Source of the DNA: Prorocentrum cordatum | Lineage: Eukaryota; Sar; Dinophyceae; Prorocentrales; Prorocentraceae | Direction of reading: 5' to 3' | NCBI GenBank assembly: GCA_963575745.1 | Contig: CAUYUJ010010447.1 | Coordinates: 171,186 to 235,185, forward strand | DNA length: 64,000 bases | Shown here: positions 9,478 through 20,060 of the stretch, piece after piece | Position numbering within the stretch: position 1 is the stretch's first letter | How the letters are laid out: every line of letters begins with the position of its first letter | The notes under the pieces: generated by a model | Seen by the model: only the letters and a program-made list of their open reading frames with translations | Database searches by the model: none | What the model was told of the DNA's origin: nothing | Position numbers and translations under genes: made by a program

Positions 9478-10880
9478 GGAGTTTCCCCCGCTGGGCCTCC
9501 CAGGAGCCCGCGAAAGCGGCGACAGCTGCGCAGATCGCAAGCCCCCCAGGGGGCGGCGAGGGACCGAGGTGGTCCGCGTGGGACGTACCTCCGCTGGGCC
9601 TCCGAGGAGCCCACGAAAGTGGCGACAGTTGCGGAGATCGCCAGCCCCCCAGGGGGCGGCGAGGTACCGAGGTGGGCCGCGTGGGACGTACCTCCGCTGG
9701 GCCCCCCAGTTGCCCACGGAAGTGGAGACAGCTGCGCAGATCGCAAGCCCCCCAGGGGGCGCGGCGAGGTACCGAGGTGGTCCGCGTGGGACGTGCCTCC
9801 GCTGTGCCTCCCATGAGCCCACGAAATTGGCGACAGTTGCGCAGATCGCAAGCTCCCCAGGGGGCGGCGAGGTCCCGAGGTGGTCCGCGTGGGACGTACC
9901 TCCGCTGGGCCTCCCAGGAGCCCACGAAAGTGGAGACAGCTGCGCAGATCGCAAGCCCCACAGGGGGGCGGCGAGGTCCCGAGGTGGTCCGCGTGGGACG
10001 TACCTCCGCTGGGCCTCCCAGGAGCCCACGAACGTGGCGACAGTTGCGGAGATCGCAAGCCCCCCAGGGGGGCGGCGAGGGACCGAGGTGGTCCGCGTGG
10101 GACGTACCTCCGCTGGGCCTCCCAGGAGCCCACGAAAGTGGCGACAGTTGCGCAGATCGCAAGCTCCCCAGGGGGCGCGGCGAGGTCCCGAGGTGGTCCG
10201 CGTGGGACGTACCTCCGCTGGGCCTCCCAGGAGCCCACGAACGTGGCGACAGTTGCGCAGATCGCAAGCCCCCCAGAGCGCGGCGAGGTCCAAGGTGGTC
10301 CGCGTGGGACGTACCTCCGCTGGGCCTCCCAGGAGCCCACGAACGTGGCGACAGTTACGCAGATCGCAAGCCCCCAGACGGCGGCGAGGTCCCGAGGTGG
10401 TCCCGTATGGGACGTACTTCCGCTGGGCCTCCCAGGAGCCCACGAAAGTGGAGACAGTTGAGCAGATCGCAAGCCCCCGAGGGGGGCGGCGAGGTCCCGA
10501 GGCGGTCCGCGTGGGACGTACCTCCGCTGGGCCCCCCAGTAGCCCACGGAAGTGGCGACAGTTGCGCAGATCGCAAGCCCCCCCAGGGGGCGGCGAGGTC
10601 CCGAGGTGGTCCGCGTGGGACGTACCTCCGCTGGGCCTCCCAGGAGCCCACGAACGTGGCGACAGTTACGCAGATCGCAAGCCCCCCAGACGGCGGCGAG
10701 GTCCCGAGGTGGTCCGCGTGGGACGTACTTCCGCTGGGCCTCCCAGGAGCCCACGAAAGTGGAGACAGTTGAGCAGATCGCAAGCCCCCGAGGGGGGCGG
10801 CGAGGTCCCGAGGTGGTCCGCGTGGTACGTACCTCCGCTGGGCCTCCCAGGAGCCCATATAAGTCTCGACAGTTGCGCAG
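9478..10880. repeat. about 103-bp minisatellite, some 14 units
   Basis: Units carry CCTCCGCTGGGCCTCCCAGG, AGCCCACGAAAGTGGCGAC, AGTTGCGCAGATCGCAAGCC and a GGGGCGGCGAGGTCCCGAGG box. CCTCCGCTGGGCC (or a close variant) recurs near 9489, 9591, 9692, 9798, 9900, 10003, 10107, 10212, 10315, 10418, 10525, 10627, 10730 and 10833. The array is stop-poor and gives overlapping open frames of up to about 550 codons on both strands; unit lengths vary by amounts that break the frame, so I do not call a protein. Confidence 0.9.
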
Positions 10881-11034
10881 CCCGACGGCACGTCAGAAGA
10901 GGAGAGGGGAACACAGGAAACAGGAGAGAAGGAGGAGGGGAGGAGAGGGGAGGCGGAGGAAGGAGGAAGGACTGGGCGACCACGCTGCTCGATTCAAAAC
11001 GAGAACCCAACACAGGAGGGTTGGGAAACAACAG

Positions 11035-11191
11035 CTCGACCTCCAGGCCCGCGAGAAGGCGCTCAACGTGAACTGGCACCCGGGCCCGCTGGGCCACACC
11101 CTGATCGCCTCGTCCGTGGCGCGCTTCGTCCTCGCCAACCTCCAGCGCGCCCTCTCCGGCGAGAGGCGGCGCGCGGCGCGTCAGCGGCACC
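11035..11191 (+). CDS. SGNH/GDSL-type hydrolase-fold protein, exon with block V
   Basis: Encodes LDLQAREKALNVNWHPGPLG followed by HTLIASSVARFVLANLQRAL. The NWHPGPLGH string is SGNH block V, where the His of the Ser-His pair sits, followed by the C-terminal helix. The exon is open and in the same orientation as those at 4641 and 5330. A plausible acceptor is AAACAACAG at 11026-11034 and a donor CACC|GTAATT at 11191/11192. The intron downstream starts directly with an F10 TIR element. The order block I, central strand, block V over three exons is the main reason for calling one gene. Confidence 0.55.
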
Positions 11192-11200
11192 GTAATTCAG

Positions 11201-11365
11201 AGGAGGAAAAGGTACCCATACCCCCCACCCCTGCCTCGCTTTCCCCTTTTTGGGCATCCTGGGCCGCTGTGGTCGCCACCGCTGGATTCGCCTCGAAATC
11301 CGGGTCAGAACGCACTCCGGGAGAGCTTCGGGGAGTAGCGGTATGGGCACCTTTTGGTTTCCCCA
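11201..11365. repeat. F10 TIR element, copy 1
   Basis: Left GAAAAGGTACCCATACC and right GGTATGGGCACCTTTTGG are inverted. The core CCACCGCTGGATTCGCCTCG then GTCAGAACGCACTCCGGG recurs at 25470-25640 and 27380-27550. Confidence 0.6.
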
Positions 11366-12665
11366 GTAACGGGTGCTCGATAACAGGTTTTTGTTTATGG
11401 GAACATGGCCGAAACTTGCCGCCTACGGGCCGCTTTCTTTAGCATGGCAGCGCGCTGCTTGCCCACATCGTAGAGGACCGGATCCGTGTCAGGTCACTCA
11501 TTGGCCAAAGCACTCGTTAGTGGAGTCCCCGTGAGAGGGGCGCTGAGCGCGCGGCAAGGGGGGAAGGGGGGGCGCGGGGAGGGGGGACTGGCGGCGGTCA
11601 GCGTAGAGGCCTTGAGGGGGCCTCGTCGGAAGGGGGCCAGGGTTCTACAGGCGGGGTTTTGGGTTGACTGCTTGTGCTTCAGTGTGGTCTGCGAAGGCCT
11701 CTTAGTCATGGAGGGTCGGAGCACCCCCAGCCCGAGTAACACGATGAACACGTAGCCTCACTGAGATCCCCGTCTGTGCATCAGGGGATTTTATCTGGGC
11801 GGTTTGCTGGAATACATCTGCAGAAAAGACTATCCCTAATGCCTTTGGCCTTCCTAATGCAGGTCCTCTCCCACAGGTAAGGGATACTTTGATTGCTGAC
11901 CACTTACGGCCGACGCCTTCGACCCTGAAGGGGACGACGACGGCGGCGGAGGCGACGCCGACATCGACGCCGACGCTCTGGAGAAGACCAGGTGTCTTTA
12001 AGAAGGTGGTGGGTTGGTTGCTTTGTTGTTTGCTTCTGTTTTGCAGGGGGTCCCGGGCGGCGAACAGAGTCGCACCCGCGCCATCGCGGTCCAGATTCTT
12101 GAGCGCGACCCCGCGGATGAGCGGTCGCATGGAAACGCTCCGCACGGGGCATCCGCGCACAGAAGAACGCCCGGTGCCTGCGAGGCTGGGGCCCAGTGGC
12201 CAGGCCCGCGAGGCCGCGGACACGCAGATGGCTTTCACCCACCCGGAGTCATCGGAGAAGGCTTTTGCTCAGAGCGTGAATTACCTACCCCGCTTTCGCT
12301 TCCAGGCAACACCAAGTCATACCACGCGCCTCCTTGTCAAGCGGCCTGACCAGTACAGGCCGTAGTTTGGCCTCGTTTGGTATCTCTTGGAAGCGAGGGT
12401 GGTCAAAAGCGAGGTAGGTTTGTTTTCCCCCTATTTGCTCTGCTCCCCACGCCGGCCACGGAATCAGGGACTCCTGGGCCGCCCCCGGGGCCCGCGTGGG
12501 CGCCGCGCTGCGCTATAGGGGGAGCAGGCAGGTGCTGCCCTGGCCAGGGTCGGGGGAGGGTGTCCGAGAGAGGCCCTCCTGCCCTCGCCGGAGGCACCCA
12601 TCCTGGCATGGGCAGCATCTTTCGGAGGTGCCCGCGGTTTTCTTGGAACGGCGCTGGAAATGTCT
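11366..12665. other. intronic stretch with two possible small exons
   Basis: A strong acceptor (long pyrimidine-rich run ending TTTTGCAG at 12046) is followed by an open stretch to about 12280. Just upstream, 11920-11992 encodes an acidic run (EGDDDGGGGDADIDADALEK) ending at a GACCAG|GTGTC donor-like site. Splicing the two keeps a frame. Neither matches a family I know, and they lie between the SGNH-type exons, so they may be extra exons of that gene or noise. Confidence 0.3.
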
Positions 12666-12915
12666 AGGCGTCCTAGATAGGTTCGGAGTACATGGCGTCG
12701 GAGGGTCGCGTCGCATCGCCGATGCGTCGACGATGCGGCTCGATGCGGAGCCCGATTTGCTTCACGACGACGTCGCCGATGCATCACCAGCGTCGCTGGT
12801 GCATCGCCGATGCATGGCCGATGCATCGGAGATGCATTGGCGGTGCATTGGCGGTGCATTGGCGATGCTGTGCGATACTCCGACCCCATCTGCTCGGACC
12901 CCATCTAGGAGGCCT
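12666..12915. repeat. F1 TIR element, copy 3 (longest)
   Basis: Left AGGCGTCCTAGATAGGTTCG, right GGACCCCATCTAGGAGGCCT preceded by CTCCGACCCCATCTGCTC, giving the family's two-part inverted end. The core has extra GCATTGGCGGT units, which explain its 250-bp length. Confidence 0.7.
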
Positions 12916-13264
12916 CTGAGATTCCTATCCCTGGCGGTGCCTCCGGCGCCGCCCTTGCCGCGCTCCGCGCGCAAAGAATTCAGCGAGGACCCTTCGCAAG
13001 TTTGCGTGAGGGCCATTCTTTCTTCCTCTACTCGCCTACAGCCAAAGGGCTGGGCTGAAAGGAGGCGCCCTGGTTTGGGGGGCGTTCCTCAGATCTGGGT
13101 CTGGGGTTCGCTTCCAAAGGCCGTGGCCAGCCGAGACCAGAAGAGCTCTTTCGTCCTGTTTCCCTACCTAGGCTCTGCCTAGAAGGGTTCTTACCCTCTA
13201 GCTTAAAGGGGCCGGGCCGTGGATATCGCCCCGGGCGGTTCCCCCAGGATCCGCCCCGCGGTTC
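12916..13264. other. non-coding stretch, nothing recognised
   Basis: No exon or repeat identified. Confidence 0.4.
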
Positions 13265-13650
13265 CCCCAGTTGCGTCCCCTTAGCTTAACGTTACTTATC
13301 CCATCTTAGCTTAGCCTTTTTTTATCTTAGCTTAGCTTAGCTGGATCTTAGCTCAGGTTTATCTTAGCTTAGCTTGCCATCATCTTAGCTTCGCCGAGCT
13401 TTAGCAGAGCAGAGCACAGCATAGCATAGCAGAGCGTAGCATAGCATAGCACAGCACAGCATATCATAGCATAGCGCAGCATAGCATAGCATAGCGCAGC
13501 ATAGCATAGCATAGCATAGCATAGCATAGCGCAGCACAGCACAGCATCGCACCGCGCAGCATAGCATAGCAGAGCATAACATAGCAGAGCATAGCATAGC
13601 ATCGCATAGCGCAGCATAGCATTGCATATCATAGCATAGCATAGCAACTA
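13265..13650. repeat. TTAGC-type and AGCAT-type short tandem repeats
   Basis: First a TTAGCTTAGC-rich part (13270-13395), then about 250 bases of (AGCAT)n with AGCGC and AGCAC variants. The pentamer is not a multiple of three, so the Cys/Tyr/Ala-rich open frames here are artefacts. Confidence 0.9.
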
Positions 13651-14044
13651 ATGCTGCTTTCCTAGGGGCTCCAACTTCTAGGTAGGGTCGCACTGGGGTC
13701 ATTATATTCCCACTGTCGAAGAAGAAATAAGTATCTTAATAAGCGTACAGGTTCGACGGTCCGCGCGGACTTCCATGATATGCGCTGGCCCCCATGTCTT
13801 ACTCGATGATGGTAGCACGATGGCCGCATAGGTCCCCCCCCTTCCCTCCGCCCCGCCCACCCTCACCCTTCGCCGCGTGCCGCAGACGAGGCAGAGGACC
13901 AAGGGGCCCTCGGACGACAACCCCCTGGTCGGCAAGCCCATCGCAGGGGCAACGTCAGGGGGATTCGGCTCAGGGGGGGAACGCATCGACCCCCGATCTC
14001 AAATTCACCGCCGATATTGGGGGAACAATCCATGACATACGCAT

Positions 14045-14150
14045 GCAAGCTCGAAGGTCCGCTCGGATTTCTCGGTTCGTCGCTGGACCCCCTTCCTCGG
14101 CGCCCCAGCGCCGATCCGAGGAATCCGCGCGGACCTCCAAGTTTTTGTGT
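14045..14150. repeat. F2 TIR element, short copy
   Basis: Left GAAGGTCCGCTCGGATTTCT, right GAATCCGCGCGGACCTCC, inverted, with CGTCGCTGG and CCAGCGCCG as inner pair. A left half element also lies at 13748-13785. Confidence 0.7.
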
Positions 14151-14425
14151 TCACGTTACTGCTGTTCCCATAGATATGGGGCCCGATGACCCGGGCGGAT
14201 TCGCTATCGGAGGCCTGTCGCCGATTTGTCGGCGAAGCATGGCCGATTCCAGCTCGATGTCCCCCCCACATCCTGAGCCAGGTTTTCGGGTCATAGTTCG
14301 GGCCTTTGGCGACCGTTCGGGACGATCCTGACACCCCCAGAGCGCTCCCGGCGAGGCGTAGCCGATTGAAAGCACCCCGAGGCTGGAGAGCCGCCGAGAA
14401 CCAGCGAAAACGCTGGAACGAACCT
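14150..14425. repeat. two interspersed repeats shared with 17030-17185 and 17420-17560
   Basis: 14150-14285 carries CGGATTCGCTATCGGAGG and CGATTTGTCGGCG, also seen at 17090-17160. 14300-14425 (GACCGTTCGGGACGATCC, GCTCCCGGCGAGGCG) recurs inverted at 17420-17560 and direct at 23994-24110. Confidence 0.55.
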
Positions 14426-14476
14426 TGAACCTCGAGCCCCATTCCCTCTGCCGTTGCGCCTCGCCATCATCGGCGA

Positions 14477-14546
14477 GCTCGGCGAGCCGCAGTGCGGGAG
14501 CCTCCGGCCAGCGCAGTGCCGCACCGGGATGCTGCCCACCTCCAAG
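14477..14546 (+). CDS. possible further exon of the SGNH-type gene
   Basis: Encodes LGEPQCGSLRPAQCRTGMLP then TSK between an AG at 14475-14476 and a GT at 14547. As I recall the related algal and fungal SGNH-domain proteins, a Cys-containing Pro-rich linker follows the block V helix, which this would match. The evidence is short and partly from memory, so it is a suggestion only. Confidence 0.3.
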
Positions 14547-14877
14547 GTCCGGCTGCACGTCAGAGCGACCCTCTGCCAGAGTGGCCTCTGGTGCTGGCGC
14601 ACGAGTGCGATCCGACGGCGCGGCTCGCGCGCCCAGATGGGGCCCCCAGAAGCCGCGCACCAAGGGCCACTCCTGCCTGCAGGGTCACTCTCGCGTGTGC
14701 GGCGGGTTTGCATCGCGTCGGCTCGCCGCGACCGCGACCCCGGCGTGAGCGTTCCAGGTTTAGCGCCGCCAGCGAACCGGCCGCGGCCACGATGGAACGA
14801 TCTGGAGATCGGGAATCCGTCGATCGTCCAAGGCTGGAAGATGCACGCGCCCATGCGGTGCGAGAAAGCAAGGGTTC

Positions 14878-15054
14878 GGATGCAACTCCTGGGAGGTCAA
14901 ATTCTGGCCCTGCTCCGAAATCCGGCTTAATCCCGCTCAATCCCGCTTAATCTGGCTTAATCCCGCTTGATCCGAGGCCCATTCTGGCTTAACAGCCCCC
15001 CAATGGGGCTTAATCCTCAATCCTTCCGACGAAAACCTCCCAGTGGTTGCCTCC
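14878..15054. repeat. F5 TIR element, copy 1
   Basis: Left GGATGCAACTCCTGGGAGGT, right ACCTCCCAGTGGTTGCCTCC, an inverted pair. Interior is a GGCTTAATCCCGCTTAATC repeat followed by ACAGCCCCCCAATGGGGCTT. Second copy at 17802-18002. Confidence 0.8.
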
Positions 15055-15437
15055 TAACCCATGCTGGGATCGTCGCTGCACGAGCCCTCCGATCTCCCGG
15101 GTTCCCGACCCCGTCCCAGCGGGTATAGCTCTGCGTCCCGGGTCAATTCTCTTGATGATCTGTGGTGGGCCCAGTGGCGCCCTCTGGAGGCCGCAATCGA
15201 GGAAATTCGCCCGGACTGGAAACATCATTCCAAGAAGAACAAAGCCACATACCCATCGGTCGTTGAAAGTCGGTATTTCATGGAGTCCCAGATTCCAATC
15301 TACTTTCAGCGCCTTCCTACTTCAATGATCAAGGGGCTTCACCTTCTCCGTCCTCCTGAGGGAGTGGGCGGACACCCAATCTACTTTCAACGCCTTCCCA
15401 CTTCATATTTCTACCTACTTCGTCCGACCGATTTGGT

Positions 15438-15590
15438 AAACTTGTTGGCGCTCGGGGCGGATTTCCTCGATCCGCGCCTGGGCTCCCGGGCGGCGCCTCC
15501 GGCGCCGCCGCCCCTGGCGCGTTCCGCGCGCCAGGGAGGGCGCTCCAGCGCGAATCGAAGAAATCCGCGCGGAGCGCCAAGGTTTATGTT
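15438..15590. repeat. F2 TIR element, long copy
   Basis: Left arm CTTGTTGGCGCTCGGGGCGG then ATTTCCTCGATCCGCGCCTGG; right arm CCAGCGCGAATCGAAGAAAT then CCGCGCGGAGCGCCAAGG. About 43 bp of inverted repeat around a small GC core that can itself fold (GGCGCCTCCGGCGCC). Confidence 0.8.
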
Positions 15591-15845
15591 TTGTTTTTTT
15601 GGTGTTCCTCTTCTTATCATCTCGTTTGGGCCGCGATGCATGGGGGTGGGGCGGGCGACACAGGGGAGGGCAGCGAGGGCTGCAGAAAAGGGGCCCTCTT
15701 CAGGGCCCCCAAAGGGGACCCTTGAGGGTCCCATAGGAGGCCTTGAGGGCCCGGAAAAAGGGCACCTTTCTCCCCCCCTCATTCATCGCCCCCCGTATTA
15801 CTCGCGCAGAGCATTCGCCCGGATTGAAAACATCGCATCGTCGGA

Positions 15846-15965
15846 GATTTGGGAACCTGCCGTCGCCGACGAGGGCACCCAGCTGAGCAGCGCCAGGGAC
15901 GCCGGCTCTCGGGACACCTGGCAGCTGGTGGTGTCCCGGCAAGCCGCGGAAGGGCGCACGGAGAC
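15846..15965 (+). CDS. possible further exon of the SGNH-type gene
   Basis: Encodes IWEPAVADEGTQLSSARDAG then SRDTWQLVVSRQAAEGRTET, an open, protein-like stretch in the right orientation. It lies just after an F2-like half end (CGCCCGGATTGAAAACATC) and just before the F8 element. Its place between the linker-like exon and the exon at 20061 would suit a short beta segment. No motif confirms this. Confidence 0.3.
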
Positions 15966-16001
15966 CGCCGCGAGAGAGAGAGGGGGTGGCCCTTTCTCAC
16001 C

Positions 16002-16150
16002 GAGCGCGTTCCACTAACTCGCAAAGTGCCTACTCGCAAACGTCCGAAAAACAATCACATGTCTGCTTTGATGTAACTTGTCGTAGGTGCCCCGCGGGTG
16101 ATCCAGGCCGTTTGCAAGTAGTTACTTTGCGAGTAGCGGAACGCGTTCGT
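16002..16150. repeat. F8 TIR element
   Basis: Left arm GAGCGCGTTCCACTAACTCG then CAAAGTGCCTACTCGCAAACG; right arm CGTTTGCAAGTAGTTACTTT then GCGAGTAGCGGAACGCGTTC. About 40 bp of inverted repeat with few mismatches around a core of about 70 bp. Single copy in this window. Confidence 0.8.
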
Positions 16151-16195
16151 CTACCTTCCTTGAGGGCTTGAAGACTCTGCGCCGATCGATAGTCG

Positions 16196-16445
16196 GGTTG
16201 ACCCCAAAAGGGGGTCCAGCGACAAGGGGGTGGTGCAATAGATTCGGTGCAATAGATTTGTGGGGTTGCAAATGATTCGGGGCGTGCAATACATTCCGGT
16301 TCGCAATCGTATTGCTTGGCTTCCGCGTGCAATACTTTAGCTGCAATACAATGAAATACAAGTCTCTGGCGCAATACATTTGCAATCTAATTATCCCAAC
16401 CTATTGCATCACCCCTTTTCAGCTCGACCTCCTTTCGTATCAACC
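16196..16445. repeat. F7 TIR element
   Basis: Left GGTTGACCCCAAAAGGGGGT then CCAGCGACAAGGGGGTGG; right CACCCCTTTTCAGCTCGACC then TCCTTTCGTATCAACC, inverted with some mismatches. The core is filled with GCAATA motifs (GCAATAGATT, GCAATACATT), AT-richer than its surroundings. Confidence 0.7.
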
Positions 16446-16474
16446 AAAGACAGGGTTCCAAGATGGAACATTGC

Positions 16475-16608
16475 CATAAACATAAACGTTCGGCGCTCCG
16501 CACGGATGTCTTGGATCTGCGCCTGGGATCCCCCTGCCGCCCCTGGCGCGCGGAGATTCAGCGCAGATGCAATAAATCCGCGCGGACCGCCAACAGTTTA
16601 TGTTTATG
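16475..16608. repeat. F2 TIR element, typical copy
   Basis: Left CATAAACATAAACGTTCGGC then GCTCCGCACGGATG; right AAATCCGCGCGGACCGCCAA then CAGTTTATGTTTATG. This copy defines the F2 outer end (CATAAACATAAAC) best. Confidence 0.8.
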
Positions 16609-16681
16609 ATGTTTTTTTTAGTGAGGGTGGGTTGGGCACAGCGAGCCGTTTTTACAAAACCCAGGCGGTGTTACGACGCCG

Positions 16682-16918
16682 ACTTCCCTCCTTCTCCTCC
16701 TGGCCTGCCTCCTCCTCCATTACCTCCTCCCCCTCCTCCTCGTTTGCCTCCTCCTCCTCCTTCTCCTCCTCCTCCTATTCCTCCTCCTCCTCCTTCTGCA
16801 CTTCCTCCTCCTCCTCCTCCTCGCTCCTCTTCTCCCTCCTCCTCCTCCTCCTCCTTCTCCTCATCCCCCTCCTCAGCCCTCTCCTCCTCCTCCTCCTCCT
16901 GCTCCTCCCCCTCCTCGT
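16682..16918 (-). repeat. (TCC)n-rich tract
   Basis: About 240 bases of CTC/TCC with frequent interruptions (TTCTCC, TCCCCC). Gives Pro/Ser/Leu-rich frames only. Confidence 0.9.
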
Positions 16919-17019
16919 CTCGGGGAAACGTATGAGGCTCGAGTGCGCCGGAGCTGGGGTTTGCCGGCTCTTCTTGACCAGCCTCGGGGGCAACGATAGA
17001 GGGGGATAGGCATAGAGGG

Positions 17020-17801
17020 GAGCAAATGCGTGGACCCCCAATCGCACATTCATCGCCGATAGGGCCCCGATAGCCCCCACCCGCCCAGGAAGGTGCGGAT
17101 TCACTATCGGGGACGTTTGGTCGATCTGTCGGCCATGTATCGCCGATTCCAACTCGATGCATCTCCTCCATGCCAATCACCCCCCCATCGTTGCCGCTCA
17201 GACTTGTAGGCATCCAGACGGGTAAATCAAGTGAGATGTAGAAACATCGCGGTACATCCAGGTAGATCTTGGTACATCCTAGCAGCCCAAGTAAATCCAA
17301 AGAGATCTTCATGGGCACTTCGAGCCAAACGTGGCCGTTCCAGCTCGGTTCGAGGAACGGCAGAAGTCGAGCTAGATCAGTAGGGTAGGGTCGGCCGGGT
17401 GTTCGAGTGTGGATATTTTCATGCGTTTTCGTTTGGTCTCGGCGACTTTCTGACCTCGGGATGCTTTCCAGCGGCTGCGCCTCGCCGAGCGCGTTCTGGG
17501 GATACCCGGATCGTTCCGAACGGCCGCCGGAGGCCTGAGTTTTGGCTCGAAAGCCGCTGCGTCAGAGAAGAAAGTTCCGATACCGCTGTTCTTGGGTTGT
17601 TTTCGCCTCTTTGGGCCTCCTGGGAAGCCCTCGTCGCTATGTGGTCAGGAGGCACCCCTGTGGAGCAGCGGTATCGCTACCTTGTCTGATGATCCTCAGG
17701 ACGCGTGTTGGCCCAAGCGTGGGTTCATCCACTTCGGCTCCGCCGAAGGCGCGCAGCCTCTGCTGGCCCCCCTTGCACCGCCTGCGTCGTCTTGAAGCTT
17801 C
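17020..17801. other. interspersed repeats, no gene
   Basis: 17030-17185 repeats the 14150-14285 element. 17205-17310 has a short tandem TACATC/GTAGAT series. 17420-17560 is an inverted copy of the repeat at 14300-14425. The remainder shows nothing recognisable. Confidence 0.45.
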
Positions 17802-18002
17802 GGATGCAACTCCTGGGAGGTCAAGTTCTGGTTTTGCCCTGGTCCGAAGTCCGGCTTAATCCCGTTTAATTTGGCTTAATCCCGCTTAGTCCCGCTTAGT
17901 CCGCCTTAACCTTAATCCGAGACCCACTCTGGTTTAACAGCCCCCCAATGGGGCCTAATCATCCTTAATCCTCCCGACGAAAACCTCCCAGTAGTTGCCT
18001 CC
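17802..18002. repeat. F5 TIR element, copy 2
   Basis: Same ends as the copy at 14878-15054 (GGATGCAACTCCTGGGAGGT and ACCTCCCAGTAGTTGCCTCC); the interior TTAATCCCG run is longer. Confidence 0.8.
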
Positions 18003-18284
18003 TAATGGCGGGGTTGGGTGACCAAGCACACGGTGGCGCAAGCACACGTTCTGAGGATGATCGACCGCCACTGCATCGCTCATGCGCCAGCGCTGCGGCG
18101 CGGTGCTTCGACCCCATCCACACGGACCCCACTCGTCTTAGCATCGCTCGGACATGTGACGTCAATTTTTGTTCGGCGAGGACCCTCGAGGAGCCTTGGG
18201 CCATCCTGCGGGAAAATGCACGCACGAAGCCGAACAATGCGCGGGGAATGGACGTCCAAGCGATGGCGAGCCAGGAGGTCTCCT

Positions 18285-18355
18285 CCTGTTCCTCCTCGTC
18301 CTTCCTCTCCTCCTCCTCTTCCTCCTCGTCCTCCTCTTCCTCCTCCTCCTCGGGG
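18285..18355 (-). repeat. (TCC)n microsatellite
   Basis: About 70 bases of interrupted TCC. Confidence 0.9.
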
Positions 18356-20060
18356 GGGCCCCTCTGGCTGCACCGACGCCCTCGCGCTCTCGCACAAAGG
18401 AGAGTCCATGGCGGTTCGCCTTGGATGGCTCTCGGTGCCCCAGGGGTCCTCACGGGGCCACTTCCAGATGAAGGGGGCGGTCTCGGGAAAGGGTCCAGAG
18501 CTCTCGGGAGCCACGCTGTTGGACAACCATATATACATAAATATTTCATGTACGCGCCGGTCGTTGGAGTAGGTATTGTTGGACTCCCCGATCCCAGTCT
18601 ATTTCAAGTGCCTTCCTCGTTCAGTAATACATATAATTTCGCTGCGTGTTGGCATTATCCTGGGAGGGTCTGAACCCAATCTACGTTATTCGCCCTTTAC
18701 CTCATGTTTCTACCTACTTCTTCCGACCGACGTGGAAGGGTGGTCGAAGGGTGGTTCGCGGTTTTGTGTCGCGGGTGGATCGGGCGAGGACGACGACGAC
18801 AAGCCACAACAACAACAACAACAACACTAATAGCAGCAAGAACAGCAATACCAATCACAACAACTACAGCCACAACAACCCCACCACCAACAACAACAAC
18901 CACACCAACAGTCCGGACCGCGGAGCCCCACTTCAGCAACGTGCCCAGGGACTGTGGACGTCCGTTCGGCCCCTTCACTCGAATCTGCACACTTTTTGGT
19001 CTGCGGGTCGGGAGCGGGCCCCTTCCGGTCAAGAGCTAAACGGGACGCGGGTAGCCCTAATTAGGGAGACAGGGCGCGGGCGGGCGCCTCGAATCTGCAC
19101 ACACATCAGTATATTAAATAGATCCGTGATTTTTAGAGTTACGTATACTCACATTTATAGAAGTCAGTTCCAGGTGTTACTTATTCAGGTCGGTGGCGAA
19201 GCCCGAACCCGACCCTTGCCGATCCACGGTTCAGGCAACTCCATGGGCGGCGTGGGTAGGTCTCGGAATTCGTCGAACATGTTGCGAAATTCGAACCTAA
19301 TTATCCGCGAAGGGTCTACGAACCGCGAAGGGTCTAATCAGGCCGCCGCGGGAGAATCCTTATTTTCCAATCGTGTTTGGGGTCCCCACTCCATCAACAA
19401 GCCCTCGAATCAAAGAACCAATGTCCCGTTATTGGGGGGGGGGTCTTGAATGAAGGGAGGAAAACGACGCGGGCCCGACAAATGACGTTTATTGAAGTGT
19501 TATGGACGGTTACTAAATAGCCCTTCCCGTTCGATGTCTTCCTTGTGCGCGTTTACTAAACGACTTCGTTTGTCGAGGTGATTACTATAGGGAGTGGATT
19601 TGTTGCCCTCTATTAACGGCCCTTCGCGGTTACAGGCATACCGAGAGTTGGTTAGGGGCTAAGGGTTGGGATGTGGCCCGCCCGTTTGTTGTCTCCTTCG
19701 GGGCAGCGCCTTCGGAGGAGCCAGGGGTCACAGTGCTGATTGGCCCCACAATTCCCAGGATTCCCTACGGCCGAGACGCTGAACTAGGAAGAGGTTGGGT
19801 TCGGAAGGGGCGCGAAGGTTCCTCAGGTTCTTCCATGGCTGTTTCTCTGGCGCTCCTCGTCCACGCAGGCGCACTTGGGGCAAAGAGAGGGCTTCGTTCC
19901 ATGTTTCGTGCGCCTTATCTTTGCAGCCCGATGGTAGATGTCCTAATGTTCCGCACGGGCTGCAGACATGAGGGCCGCTAGATACTTTGGAAACCCTGGA
20001 ACGTGTCTTGGTCCAATCGTATCATAGCATCACTCTCGTCCTACTTCTCCCTCGTGCCAG
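18356..20060. other. intronic stretch
   Basis: 18565-18745 repeats in diverged form the stretch at 15265-15435 (CAATCTACTTTCAACGCC and TTTCTACCTACTTCGTCCG boxes). 18795-18910 is CAA/ACC-rich. The rest, to the acceptor CTCCCTCGTGCCAG before 20061, is less GC-rich and shows no exon. Confidence 0.5.

Noticed and set aside
9478-10880. CRISPR array
   Set aside because: Units are repeated over their full length with no unique spacers, and the DNA is eukaryotic. The same holds for 35055-35995 and 39075-39840.
18050-18136. Seventh F1 element
   Set aside because: Some GCATCGC and GACCCCATCC motifs, but no inverted ends; too worn to assign.
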